Part shown: positions 9,092 to 19,159 of the stretch, one piece after another
Layout: each line of letters begins with the position of its first letter
Position numbering within the stretch: position 1 is the stretch's first letter
Origin: Volvox africanus
Taxonomy: Eukaryota; Chlorophyta; Chlorophyceae; Chlamydomonadales; Volvocaceae
Length of the DNA stretch: 64,000 nucleotides
Assembly (NCBI GenBank): GCA_030268105.1
Contig: BSDZ01000016.1
Span: forward strand, 255,501 to 319,500
Reading direction: 5' to 3'
Position numbers and translations under genes: made by a program
The notes under the pieces: model-generated
What the model was told of the DNA's origin: nothing
The model's input: only the letters and a program-made list of their open reading frames with translations
The model's database searches: none

Positions 9092-12000
9092 GAACACGTC
9101 GGTACGCCATCTTTCTTAGTAGTCCCATGGCAGAATGAAGTGATGTTCGTCTTCTTATACAGCTCCAGGCAGATGCGCCCACCGTCTGCCTCTTTCAAGG
9201 TCCACTTGATTGGCTTTACCACCAGTGACAGTGATGATGGAACCCATCTTGGTTGAATGGCGTTCATGTCAAGTGCTTGCGCCTGCTTAATATACATGCC
9301 TACAAGGCCCTTGGCCTGGCGGGGATTCACGAAGATCTCCGCTTTGCGCAATACTGTGCTATTGCCACAAATAGTCTGCGATCATGGCGGGAAGTAGCGA
9401 CGGATGGGGCAATTAGGTAAGTGCTTTATAAAGCGGCGCGGCCATGCATACAGCAGGGGGGGAACCTCCCTCGCTTACCTACACACACACATAAAATATA
9501 TATGTAAACCCTATAAACCCTTTAAATCCTATATGTATAATGACCAGCAGGTTGTTCACATATGCACACGTAATAAGTTGAAATGAGCGACCTACCTATC
9601 ACTATCGCTACAGAAAACTGCGTTAGGAGCCTGTTACGTCGCTTTTGGTAGCGAAAACTGCGTAAGCCCGCGAAGCCCGATGCGAATGTAACACAAGCCC
9701 GTAGCGCAGTAGAAGGTAACGTTTATGCAACATCTTATTATGAAATCGTATATCAGTTGGAATCTATAGCGATCCGTTCTAGCAACAATCGTGTTGTTGT
9801 AGCTGTACTCGGCAGTACGCTATCGACCCATGCTCGTCCAATCAGTAGTGCAATACACGCGAGTATGTGTGCCAACTCCGGAGCAATCAATTAAGTCATC
9901 TTACAAATATCGGACACTATGTAACGAATGCTTTCTCGTAACAACGTCAGGCTTCCTAATGTCCGGTAGTGTACATCTCAACAAATCTCACCTCTAATAC
10001 AAATATCATCCAGCGAGGATATATATTAACATTTACGACGAAAATAAATGTAAAATGATGTTTCGCACGAGTTCAGCCAATCGCGTACAACCAAAAGCGT
10101 ACAGCCAACCGCATCGGAAAAGCACGTAGTTCGCTTGCGTGAGTGAGTTTCTTTATTCATGCAAACCTGTGATGTTTTGTTGGCGCCAACGGGTAATATA
10201 AAAGGCCCTGATAATTATCATAGGCGCGATGAGTTCATTGTTTCTTGAAGTTTAGTATTCGTCATCGTCGTCTCATCGCAGAACGTACTTGCTGAAAGTC
10301 ATCGTCGGTCATCCAACCTTCCACGTGAAATGCAAGTTTTCAGGCAAATTGTACTCTGGGGTCATAAAATTACAACATGCGTGATATGCGTGACCGACCA
10401 TTCCTCGTTAACTTATTAGGGTCGCGGATTTGTTAGTGATGACATTCGCGGACCGGAGTGCCCTTCTAGCAAGAGCCAAGCAAGGTCGTAGACGGTTCAA
10501 CCTACGTGAAAACCCGGAATATAATACCGAACGATAAGTCTAATAGTCCATGGGATCTAATTAAAAACACTGAACCTGTGGCAAACCTGGCAACCTGTCT
10601 AGCTACTTTATATCCACCTACACCCTACGAGGGGATTCTTCAGATGCCGGTCTCCTATCGAGACATGCGTATCAGATTCACTCGCACTCCATAAACCCAT
10701 TTCCCAGCCCGATGCATTACAGAGACACATTGATGACTTGCTACCTCTTACTTAGCATATACAAGGCTAGGGCATGTTAGAGTACAGGAAATGTGTGGAA
10801 AGGTAATTCGTGTAAGGAGCCAAACGTAGGCAATCTTTGCAGAGGTGCTTGGGTCGAACCAACCGTTGGCTTTTTGAACCGGTAAGGAGGTGGGTATTAT
10901 GATATTGGGCAAAACGTTTATTAGTTATGAGCGTGTAGTGTGTAGATAGGGACGAGCGGACGACCGAAAACCATGTATATGTATCCTTATGATGCGCGTC
11001 TCTGAGAACCGGATTTTGGAGGTCAATGAGCAGTGATGACTCCGTCTTCCTGCTGGTGACATCATAACACAAGTTCGGGAGGTTCTCAATTTCTGAATTC
11101 ACTATAGACTCCTTGCATTTTCGGATTTTCGTAAGAGTTATTCCTGATGATGTGGGACGGTTTATGGCGCTGGCTGGGATAGATGCTTCAGGGTTTATGT
11201 ATTAGATAGTGAATGCTCCAGCGGGACAACGCGTCAAGTCGTCATTTTCGCATTGCTTTGTGATCAGCTCCTGACTCATACATTTTTCTTGTAGCCCAGT
11301 GGCAGTATCGATCTCCTGCTGGTGCCCTTATACCAGTCAATCATCCCGGTTGACTTCCAGCCAGCCTCGCCAGCGCCATTATCCCACTACTCCTCAACAT
11401 GGGTATGTACGGCAGCCATATGGCTGCCTCTGTTGGTTCGTCCAGTCTATTAGGTACCTTAGTTTCGAGCCCCATACCTTCGGTGATCTGTGCTTTTTAG
11501 TCACGCATTTAAGTTGTTGCTCTTTTCCTCCGCCACCATTAGTAGTATAATATATCACCCAAGGTTCGATCACGGCCCAGTTTACATGGAGGGCATAGAT
11601 TTGCGGCTCACAGTCTTATGCCGCTGTTGTTTTCTGGTTTTCGTTGGTGCTTAATTTACGTTTGTGCCAGACTGCGCATATCTGTGCCCGTTCTTGAACA
11701 ATAGAGTATGCACTACACGCAGTCTGTTTCACATAGCCCACTTTATGCCTAAAGTTTTCATGCTCCATTTTATCCCTTATTGCCCTCCTTAATTCCCTGA
11801 CTTAGTAAGTCTGTAAGGCCAGGTAGCAAGTGTTATTCGCACGCGCTACAAGGTGCGTCAGAATGCGACGCGACGCGAATGCGTGCGCAGTGCCAGACAA
11901 GCATTTCGCGACAGGTCAGTTTTGCGATCATGTACGAATGGCATTCGCAGGGTGTCCTCGCGAAGGCATTTGCTGATATTTGCGATCGCGTTACCTTGCG

Positions 12001-12263
12001 TTAGCTTCGCGTCAAATTGCTGCAACGAGACGAACGCGAGGGAACGCGATTACCTGTTCCCTTCGTGTATCTAGGTATTGCAATCCTTACTTCCTGCTCC
12101 ACACATCCACACATCCACACGTCCACACGCACTTACGCTAGTATCCACCACCGGCACCTTCACTATCTCGAAGCAGTACATGACAGTATTGGAGCTGTAC
12201 CCGGGGAACTTGGTCAGACGTGGGCGTACACCAAATGGGGTCGCACCCGGGGTGATGGTGCAC
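9092..12263 (-). CDS. Second pherophorin-type gene, two exons placed, incomplete
   Basis: Two minus-strand exons fit successive parts of a pherophorin (DUF3707) domain. Exon 12263-12137 follows a pyrimidine-rich acceptor (TTTTGCTTTCGCAG) and ends at a strong GTAAGT. It reads CTITPGATPFGVRPRLTKFP, then YSSNTVMYCFEIVKVP, like the family's 'NTPY..L.P...YCF.I' segment. Exon 9353-9092 ends at GTGAGT and contains LSLVVKPIKWTLKEADGGRI, then CLELYKKTNITSFCHG. This matches the 'L.V..L......G..ICL.L......LC' segment. The exon with the CC..DLYKI part should lie between them but was not found, nor were the signal peptide and final CC exons. The intron carries a diverged solo LTR (9733-9983). It could be a pseudogene. 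Pherophorins are secreted matrix glycoproteins. Confidence 0.45.
9733..9983 (+). repeat. Diverged full-length solo copia LTR
   Basis: In the opposite orientation to the intact element, this matches the entire 241-bp LTR. Landmarks in order are TATATCAGTT, ATAGCGATCC, CTAGCAACAATC, GTTGTAGCTGTACTCGGC, GCTATCGACCCA, TTTCTCGTAA, CGTCAGGCTTCCT and ATCTCAACA. About three quarters of positions agree by eye. CAACA precedes it (9728-9732) and ends it (9979-9983), possibly a 5-bp target duplication. It is a related older subfamily. The remaining intron-like DNA (9984-12136) shows no feature I can name. Confidence 0.75.
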
Positions 12264-12934
12264 CTGCGAAAGCAAAACAAAGAATGGAATGTACGTGCAC
12301 ATATTAGATTATTACACATTGAAGACATTAAATGAAAGTGAGGAGTGGCGGGAGCAGGAACGTACATAGGCTGAATGAAGAGGTTATGGTGCCATAGCCA
12401 TAGCGGTTGTGGAAGACGCAGGTAGGAATAACAGGAACAAAGGCTTATTCTACCTCTAGCCTCTTCCGATGGAAGAAATAGCACTGTCCAGCTCGTAGGG
12501 GCGGTCAAGGGCTGGGTTGTTTTCTACGTGCTATGAGATGGCGCTAGCAGCAGGCTGCTGGGCCTCCCACGCAGGCACGCAGGCATCACGGGGTTGCTTT
12601 ATATTCAGTGCATGCATGTGTTGCTAACGACGACATTACTTCTGTCTATCTGCAGTAGTACGCCGAGCAGCACAGACACGCACGCATAGTAATAAATTTA
12701 GCCCATCGCATCTATCGGCGTTTTGTGTCCATGCCCCATGTAGTGCCCAAGAGTGCTCAGATCAGGCTTCTCTCGAGATGCTGGGCAGGTGGCTTTTGTA
12801 CCTCAGATTATGCTTGTGTGCCATCATTGCTTGCACGAGTATCACAGTCAGTGCTATCAAGTCGGGTTCACCTAGGGCCCAAGGCATGCAGGCCGCCACC
12901 CTTCTATGTAGACAGATAACGTTTTATCAACAAC

Positions 12935-13890
12935 TTACATTTTTGTACCCACCGTGTTGCAGCCGGTTGAATATTCACCTTGTAAGCAGCTGGTGGCGAG
13001 TGGGTCATCTCCCTCACCCCCGATATTCACTTTGAGGACGGCGCTGGGGTCCTTGTAACATAACTTGTAATCGGGCAAATGTGACCATATCGACATCATC
13101 AAAGAGGTATGGCTCTGCAGCTTGTTGCCATCGTCGTTTGACACAAATTTGAAACAAACTCTTATCAGGTCGCGTCTCGAGCAGTCGAATGATGGTGGGC
13201 CATCAGATTGATAAAGCCGAGCCCCCACAGAAGTTGCCTCGTCCGTCATGTCTTGGATGATAGAGTTACTGATCTTGTAACAATCTGCCCGAGTGATGAA
13301 CGAAACAGACGTTTCATCATCGTAAACCATGCTGACACACACCGTGCATGGTGTGGGTGGTGGTGGAGGAAGAAATAACTCATTCTTCAAGTTATACGGT
13401 GGAGGTGGGCTGGGACGCGGTGGAGGCGAATACATCCTAGACATTAGCAGTGGAGATGGAGGTGGAAAGGGTGACGGCGGGGGACTCCTGGGTTTCCTAG
13501 GGGTAGGAGATGGTGGCGGCATTGGTGGAGGGATCACCTTGATCGGTGAACTGCTGCCGCTGCTGCTGCTGTTGTTGAGAAGCACCCTCTGTGAAGCTGG
13601 GGAAAGTAGTGACGGGGGCGGGGAAGGGCCGTTGTTGGGGCAGGGAAAGAGTGGTGGTGGCGGGTAAGGCGGCTGGACTGGCGAGGGACCGGGGGGGCCA
13701 GGGAGCACATGCTGCTTCGAGGTAAGGGTCGCGGCGACTTATGGGGGGAGGAGGCCGCATCAGAAGCGGAGGCTGTGGAGGTGGAACACAGGAGGTGGTT
13801 CTCGTGGAAAGGGACGTCGCAGAGATACGGAAACAACCGTCTGATCGCAGTTTCGACATTGATGGTGCAGTTATCGTTAAGTGAGTCACA
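12935..13890 (-). CDS. Pherophorin: Pro-rich hinge plus C-terminal pherophorin domain
   Basis: A secreted hydroxyproline-rich extracellular-matrix protein of volvocine algae. On the minus strand, an exon from an acceptor near 13711 down to the TAA at 12935 encodes a hinge of PPP/SPPP runs (PPPPISRRDP-type sequence also just upstream, then MPPPSPTPRKPRSPPPSPFP) and then the C-terminal domain. The domain begins PPPPPTPCTVCVSMVYDDET. CY-x-IS (ADCYKISNSI), a VCFKF block, LCYKDP, VNIGGEGDDP and the terminal CLQGEYSTGCN are the family's conserved Cys-spaced motifs. Upstream at 13890-13720, GCFRISATSLSTRTTSCVPPP in another frame fits the end of the N-terminal domain, so at least one intron splits the hinge. 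The full N-terminal domain was not found. Confidence 0.85.
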
Positions 13891-13896
13891 TCATTA

Positions 13897-14016
13897 CCAG
13901 GTGGTGGTGATGACCGCAGCAGTGGAATATGTGAGAAGGAGCCAAAGAAAGACTGCAGGTCCCTGCTTGTCTACTCTGCATCGTGCTTTGCTCCTTCGAC
14001 AGTGTTTTGAGTTCAT
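13897..14016 (-). CDS. Possible signal-peptide exon of the pherophorin
   Basis: An ATG at 14016 (minus) starts 40 codons with a basic stretch followed by a hydrophobic core (GPAVFLWLLLTYSTAAVI), ending at a CTG|GTAATG donor. Position and character suit a secreted pherophorin. However, the phase does not join cleanly to the nearest acceptor, so an exon may be missing. Confidence 0.3.
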
Positions 14017-14416
14017 TTCTTAAATTTGTATGTGCAGAAAAACTTAAATGAGCCAAAGCACAAATGAAACTGACACGGAGCACACAAACTGAATGTAAAC
14101 GGCCAAATTGAATACCCATTCCAAGGTCGTTATCGCACAAACCATATCTCGTCTTTACATAGATGTCTCAGAAGGGGTGGAGTACATGAGGATATTTACT
14201 GGTGTTGAGTTGGGCTTTGTCAGTGAGCTTTGAAATAGCCAATTAGTGTTAGTCTTCTTACACAGGCATGTTCTAGCTAGTCTGTAGATCCGTTGTGGCC
14301 GGACCCTGCCCTGATGACAGCAAAGGCACATCCCTGCTGGTTGCCCAGTATTGTCACCCATACCCATATGTCTACCCAATGAGTCCGAACGCAAGTTACC
14401 TAGGAATCAGGCTACG

Positions 14417-14657
14417 TATTGAGACGTAGACTATCAGACATAAGGAAGCCTGACGTAATTACGAGAAAGTAGATTTACATATTATCTGATAGTAAGGAGT
14501 CCAAATAGTTCGTTCTAGAGTCGGCACATATACTTGTGCGTATAGCACTACAAGCAGTACGAACGTGGGTCGATAGCTTACCGCCGAGTACAGCTACAAC
14601 AGCGGGATTGTTGCTAGTATGGATCGCTATATCGAACTGATATACCATTTTATAACA
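14417..14657 (-). repeat. Copia 3' LTR
   Basis: The right boundary in plus coordinates is set by ...ATAACA and the left by the CTACG target duplication. No difference from 18919-19159 was seen. An internal inverted pair (GACTATCAGACATAAGG near 14428 and TTATCTGATAGTAAGG near 14479) could form a stem. Confidence 0.93.
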
Positions 14658-14672
14658 CGCCCCCTCGAGACA
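14658..14672 (-). other. Copia polypurine tract
   Basis: The minus strand reads CGAGGGGGCG directly against the TGTTAT start of the 3' LTR, as expected for the plus-strand primer of reverse transcription. Confidence 0.7.
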
Positions 14673-14772
14673 TGCCTAGCAACAAGTGAAAGAAGATAAT
14701 TCCAACCAGGGATTCTTCTTGAAACCGAAAAGCTAAAGCCAAACGAGTTCGCCCCAAACAAACTTAGAAAGC

Positions 14773-17700
14773 TTACTCGGCCAACCCCATCGCCGTAATG
14801 CACTTCTTAAACTTTATCTCTCCAAGTGCCTTGGTTAACACATCTGCTACCATATCCTCCGTCGAACAGTGCGATAAGGCAACTTCCTTCCGCAGGACTC
14901 GTTCTCGCACTAGATGATGTTGCACGTCGATGTGCTTAGAACGAACCGACATTATCGGGTTATTCCCAAGGCTCATCGATCCCTCAGAATCCGTTCGAAT
15001 CTGAATAGCCTGTGTCCTCAGACCCAAGTCTCTGGTCAGCTTGCGAAGCCAAAGTGCCTCCCGCACTGCAGCTGCCGTGGCCTGGTACTCTGCCTCCACT
15101 GTTGAAGCTGCCGCCGTGCGCTGCAATTGGCTGTTCCAGCTGATAGCTGCGCCGTTTAGCAAGAATACGTAGCCAGTTGTGGACCTCCGAGTGGCTGGAT
15201 CTCCAGCCCAGTCGGAATCACTGTAGCCCACCATGGTGAGATCGCCATCTCCGTCATAGCATAATCCGAGCTCCTTGGTACCCGCCAGGTATCGCAGCAC
15301 CCCCAAAGCCAAGCCCATGTGAACCTTAGATGGGTTGCCCATGAAGCGCGCCAGAACGCTCATTGCCTGCGAGATATCCGGTCTTGTGCTCGTCGCCAGG
15401 TAGTTCAATTCGCCGACAAGCGCCCTGTACTTGGTGTTGTCTACGAGCTCCTTGTTGTTGTCTTCTGCAGGCAGGGCTCTAGTACCAGGAGGTAGTGGGG
15501 TCTTTCGAGGCTTTGCATTGACGAGTTGATGTCGCTGCAGCAGCTCCTCAATGTAGCGTCGCTGCGATAGTTTTACCTCCCCGTGCGCTCCCCGGCTGAT
15601 CTCCATGCCCAGGAAAACTTTTGCCTCTCCAAGATCTCGAATCTTGAAGGCTTGTCCGATTTCTGTTTTTACTCTCCTGATCATTGCCTCGTCTTCTGAG
15701 GTGATGATGATGTCGTCCACGTGCACCAGCAGGTAGACGATCTCCTTCTCGTCCTTTTTGATGAACAGTGCTGGGTCTGCTACTGACGGTTTGAACCCCA
15801 GCTTGTCCAGCTCCGCCGCTAGCTTCATATACCAGCAGCGTGGGGCCTGTTTCAGCCCGTAGATTGAGCGTAGGAGCCTGCATGCCTGCTCTGGATCTGC
15901 TGACTCGTAACCAGGCGGCTGCTGCATCCAGAGCTCCTCCTCTAGCTCCCCGTTCAGGAAAGCTGTTGAAACGTCTAGCTGATGGATCGGCATTGCTTTA
16001 GCCGCAGCCACCGCCAGGAGCATACGAAGCGAAGCAAAACGCGAGGTTGGAGCAAAGAGCTCCCCATAATCAATCCCCGCCCGCTGCTCGTAGCCCTTTG
16101 CCACCAAACGTGCCTTGTAGCGCTCGATCTCGCCATCCTCTGCACGTTTGACCTTATACACCCACCGACAAGGCAGAATCCGCGCACCTGGCGGTGGTTT
16201 TGCTAGCTCCCAGGTCCCATTTGTGAGCTGTGCTGAGATTTCCTCATCCATGGCACTTCTCCATTCCTCAGCATATGGGCCGTCAGTGGCCTCCTGGTAT
16301 GAAGCTGGCTCTGGTACTTCTTCCTCGATTGCAGCATTGATCCGCCCGAACGTAACCCTTCCGTTGGGCTCATGCCTCCATTCAATCAGTCGCTTTCGCT
16401 CACGTAGTGGATAGCGACGTTCCTGCATATTAACGTCTGCACCGTCGTTGTTGTGGTTTTGCTGCTGCACCGGCCCTTCGCCTGTCATAGCGTCTCCACC
16501 ATTGCCTCCGCGGGACTGCGCTGTATTTTGCATCCTGGGAAACTGTGCTGCTGGTATGCCTGCGTGCCTCTGTGGCGCCGCTGTCTGGCCGCTGCTGGTG
16601 GATGCACCATGGTTCACTTCAGCAGCTCCCTGGTCCATGTCGGTGTTGACCGGCGTATCTCCGCCGCCCCCTGGCAACGGAACGCCGCCAGACTCCTCGA
16701 CATCCTCCTCGTCGGAATCCTCATAGCGATCTCCAACTGTTGACTCGTCGAACTTGACTGTCGAGTGGGTGCTGATGAGATTGTTGATCAAGATGCGGTA
16801 CTGCCTCCCTTGCTCGTATCCAACCAGCACTCCTTTTTTACTCACGGGTTGCAGTTTGTTCCGCTTCTCCTTCGGCACGTGTGCATATGCGGTACTGCCG
16901 AAAACTCTCAGATGGCTTATGTCCGGCTTCACCCCCATGAACGCCTCATGGGGCGTTACTGATGCCCCCACGACCGGTGAAACGTTGCGCAAAAGATTCG
17001 CCGTAGCCATGGCTTCTGCCCAGAGCTTCTGCGGTAGTCCTGACTCCGCCAGCATTGCCCGGGTCTTCTCCAAAAGCGTCCTGTTGAGGCGCTCCGCCGC
17101 CCCATTCTGCTCCGGCGAATACCCAACGGTCGTCCCGTGGATAATCCCTTTTTCGCCGAAGTAGGCGCCCAAGACTGTATTGAGGAACTCAGTCCCACGA
17201 TCCGTGCGTGCCTCCTTCACACGACGGCCAGTCATGTTCTCCAGCGCCTCAATCATTATCTTTACCTTCTTGCGAACTGCGTCCTTGGTGTCAGTGAATG
17301 CAACAGTAGAAAATCCCGTGCAGTCGTCCAGCAGTGTAGTAACGTACCGGGATCCACCTATCGAAGTCTCAGGCATAGGTCCACAGACGTCCAGGTGTAT
17401 CAGGCCCAGAGGTTTCGCCGCCTTGTGCCCAGTGGACGGGAATGGTCCACGTGTCTGCTTTGCATAAATGCAGGGCTCGCAGATCCGCGACCTGGCTGCC
17501 TCCAGACTCGCGCGATCCAAATCCATGCCGGTTACCATGTGTTCCCGGCACATACGTTCCAGGCTCTTGTAGCCCAGATGTCCCAAGCGCCGATGCCACA
17601 GCGCTGCCTTCGAGCCTTCTGACCCGACCGCCGCACATGAGCGGCCTTTGCCAACTGATCGCCCTGCTGCGTGGTGTCGAATGGCATAGAGGCGTCCCAC

Positions 17701-18831
17701 CTTGTCTGCACGTAGGATCGTCCTCCCCTTTGCCTGAACGAGGGCTTTGTCGTTACCCAGCAGAATTGTAGCGCCACGCTCATCGAAGATGCCTGCTGAG
17801 ATCAGCTTTACTGTCGCCTTGGGCACCACATAGACGTTCTTGAGCTCAATTTGTAGCCCTTTCACGGTGTTACTCCACATGGTATACTGCCCCACGTGCG
17901 TCGGCTGATGCCTAGAGCCATCGTAGCCAACCAACGTGAATTTTTCTTCAGGCCGTACAGCTCGCAGATCCTTCAGCTCTGACGCGTCGTAGGTAATGTG
18001 CCATTCTGACGCTGAGTCCAGGTGCCATGCGTCCGACCGTGACTCGCTTCCAACAGCATACGCCATTTTGGTGGGCTCCCTGCGCTGAAGGTTGCCCCCG
18101 CCGCGACCATTGTTTTGTTGCTGTTGATCCGCCAGACGCTTCTTGCACACTCCGATGAAGTGTCCTGGCTTACCGCAGTAGTGGCAGATGGCGTTTGATT
18201 TACTCCTCTGCTTACTTGTCTGATGACGGCTTGTAGGGTTGAATTTGCCACCACTTCGATGCGTGATGAATGCTGATGAAGACTCGTTGTTGTCCTCGTC
18301 CGGTATCACATACGCCATTAGTCGCGCGACCACTTGAGTAAAGTCCAGCTCCCCTTCTCGCATTGTGAGAGCTGTTGTTACCACATGATACTTGCTCGGA
18401 AGTCCTTTGATGACAATTGTAGAGAGCTCCGTGTCTGCGACTGCGTGTCCCACATCCAGCAAGTCGGACTGTAGCTGTCGCGCGCGGCTGATATAGATTG
18501 GCAGCTCCTCTCCATTAGCCATTTTAAAATCACTTAGCTCCTGTCGTAGTGCTACCTTTCTCGTGTTGCAGGTTGATGCGAACGTAGCCGCCAAAGCGTC
18601 CCAGGCGGCCTTCGCATTTGCCGCCCGAACAATTGTTTGGAGGTGATGGTTCTTTACGTTCTTGGCCATCACACTCTTGACCTTGTCGGAGATGATGACA
18701 TCCGCCTCTGCAATTGGTGCTTGTAGCAGGGCGCGACTGTATCCAAGCTCCGCGCACAACAATTGGAATCGTAGTTTCCAAGTTGAGTAGTTGTGTAGGT
18801 CCAGCGGCTCGTCCAGCCTATCCTTTCCCAT
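14773..18831 (-). CDS. Copia Gag-Pol polyprotein, 1352 aa, intact frame
   Basis: A single polyprotein for retrotransposition. Order: gag (residues 1-210, opening with a DLHNYSTWKLRFQLL block and ISRARQLQSDLLDVG); zinc knuckle CHYCGKPGHFIGVC (216-229); aspartic protease around WHLDSASEWHIT (269-280), where the usual D-S-G-A is D-S-A-S; integrase with LWHRRLGHLGYKSLERM, CEPCIYAKQ, IHLDVCGPMP and DRGTEFLN; RT with RWVYKVKRAEDGEIERYKAR, QLDVSTAFLNGELEE and the catalytic box YLLVHVDDIII (HVDD where YVDD is common); RNase H with SDSDWAGD, STVEAEY and SKHIDVQHH. Integrase before RT defines Ty1/copia. Length is normal and no stop or frameshift was seen, so it may be active. Confidence 0.95.
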   Translation of the reverse strand: MGKDRLDEPLDLHNYSTWKLRFQLLCAELGYSRALLQAPIAEADVIISDKVKSVMAKNVKNHHLQTIVRAANAKAAWDALAATFASTCNTRKVALRQELSDFKMANGEELPIYISRARQLQSDLLDVGHAVADTELSTIVIKGLPSKYHVVTTALTMREGELDFTQVVARLMAYVIPDEDNNESSSAFITHRSGGKFNPTSRHQTSKQRSKSNAICHYCGKPGHFIGVCKKRLADQQQQNNGRGGGNLQRREPTKMAYAVGSESRSDAWHLDSASEWHITYDASELKDLRAVRPEEKFTLVGYDGSRHQPTHVGQYTMWSNTVKGLQIELKNVYVVPKATVKLISAGIFDERGATILLGNDKALVQAKGRTILRADKVGRLYAIRHHAAGRSVGKGRSCAAVGSEGSKAALWHRRLGHLGYKSLERMCREHMVTGMDLDRASLEAARSRICEPCIYAKQTRGPFPSTGHKAAKPLGLIHLDVCGPMPETSIGGSRYVTTLLDDCTGFSTVAFTDTKDAVRKKVKIMIEALENMTGRRVKEARTDRGTEFLNTVLGAYFGEKGIIHGTTVGYSPEQNGAAERLNRTLLEKTRAMLAESGLPQKLWAEAMATANLLRNVSPVVGASVTPHEAFMGVKPDISHLRVFGSTAYAHVPKEKRNKLQPVSKKGVLVGYEQGRQYRILINNLISTHSTVKFDESTVGDRYEDSDEEDVEESGGVPLPGGGGDTPVNTDMDQGAAEVNHGASTSSGQTAAPQRHAGIPAAQFPRMQNTAQSRGGNGGDAMTGEGPVQQQNHNNDGADVNMQERRYPLRERKRLIEWRHEPNGRVTFGRINAAIEEEVPEPASYQEATDGPYAEEWRSAMDEEISAQLTNGTWELAKPPPGARILPCRWVYKVKRAEDGEIERYKARLVAKGYEQRAGIDYGELFAPTSRFASLRMLLAVAAAKAMPIHQLDVSTAFLNGELEEELWMQQPPGYESADPEQACRLLRSIYGLKQAPRCWYMKLAAELDKLGFKPSVADPALFIKKDEKEIVYLLVHVDDIIITSEDEAMIRRVKTEIGQAFKIRDLGEAKVFLGMEISRGAHGEVKLSQRRYIEELLQRHQLVNAKPRKTPLPPGTRALPAEDNNKELVDNTKYRALVGELNYLATSTRPDISQAMSVLARFMGNPSKVHMGLALGVLRYLAGTKELGLCYDGDGDLTMVGYSDSDWAGDPATRRSTTGYVFLLNGAAISWNSQLQRTAAASTVEAEYQATAAAVREALWLRKLTRDLGLRTQAIQIRTDSEGSMSLGNNPIMSVRSKHIDVQHHLVRERVLRKEVALSHCSTEDMVADVLTKALGEIKFKKCITAMGLAE

Positions 18832-18903
18832 TGTGAAGACCTATAAACGCGAAGATCAACACTAGAATGGGCAAAAGATGTCAGGCTCCGCGGTCAACGA
18901 TGA

Positions 18904-18918
18904 CCGGGGCTCATAACC
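18904..18918 (-). other. Copia primer-binding site, internal Met-tRNA type
   Basis: Directly after the 5' LTR the element strand reads GGTTATGAGCCCCGG. Its complement, CCGGGGCTCATAACC, is the anticodon stem-loop of a CAU (methionine) tRNA, not a tRNA 3' end. Copia of Drosophila is known to prime from a cleaved half of initiator Met tRNA, and the layout here fits that mechanism. Confidence 0.75.
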
Positions 18919-19159
18919 TATTGAGACGTAGACTATCAGACATAAGGAAGCCTGACGTAATTACGAGAAAGTAGATTTACATATTATCTGATAGTAAGGA
19001 GTCCAAATAGTTCGTTCTAGAGTCGGCACATATACTTGTGCGTATAGCACTACAAGCAGTACGAACGTGGGTCGATAGCTTACCGCCGAGTACAGCTACA
19101 ACAGCGGGATTGTTGCTAGTATGGATCGCTATATCGAACTGATATACCATTTTATAACA
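18919..19159 (-). repeat. Copia 5' LTR
   Basis: It is a direct repeat of 14417-14657, flanked outside by CTACG (19160-19164) and inside by the primer-binding site. It should hold the element's promoter. A candidate TATA-like TTATAAAA lies near its start in element orientation (about 19151-19158). Confidence 0.93.

Larger units (their letters stand above)
14417..19159 (-). mobile_element. Complete Ty1/copia LTR retrotransposon
   Basis: The 4743-bp element has 241-bp direct LTRs at both ends that look identical base for base. Target duplication CTACG is at 14412-14416 and 19160-19164. In element orientation (minus) the LTR begins TGTTATAAAATGG and ends GTCTCAATA. A Met-tRNA-like primer site abuts the 5' LTR, a purine-rich tract abuts the 3' LTR, and a single gag-pol frame fills the interior. 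Every expected part is present, and LTR identity implies very recent insertion. It resembles in design the copia-like elements known from Volvox, but I cannot assign the family. Confidence 0.95.

Noticed and set aside
13329..13667. Gly-rich plus-strand frame over the pherophorin hinge
   Set aside because: It is the antisense of Pro codons (CCN read as GGN). The minus strand has the full pherophorin domain.
16448..17771. Several long plus-strand frames inside the copia element
   Set aside because: They are shadows of the 1352-residue polyprotein on the opposite strand.
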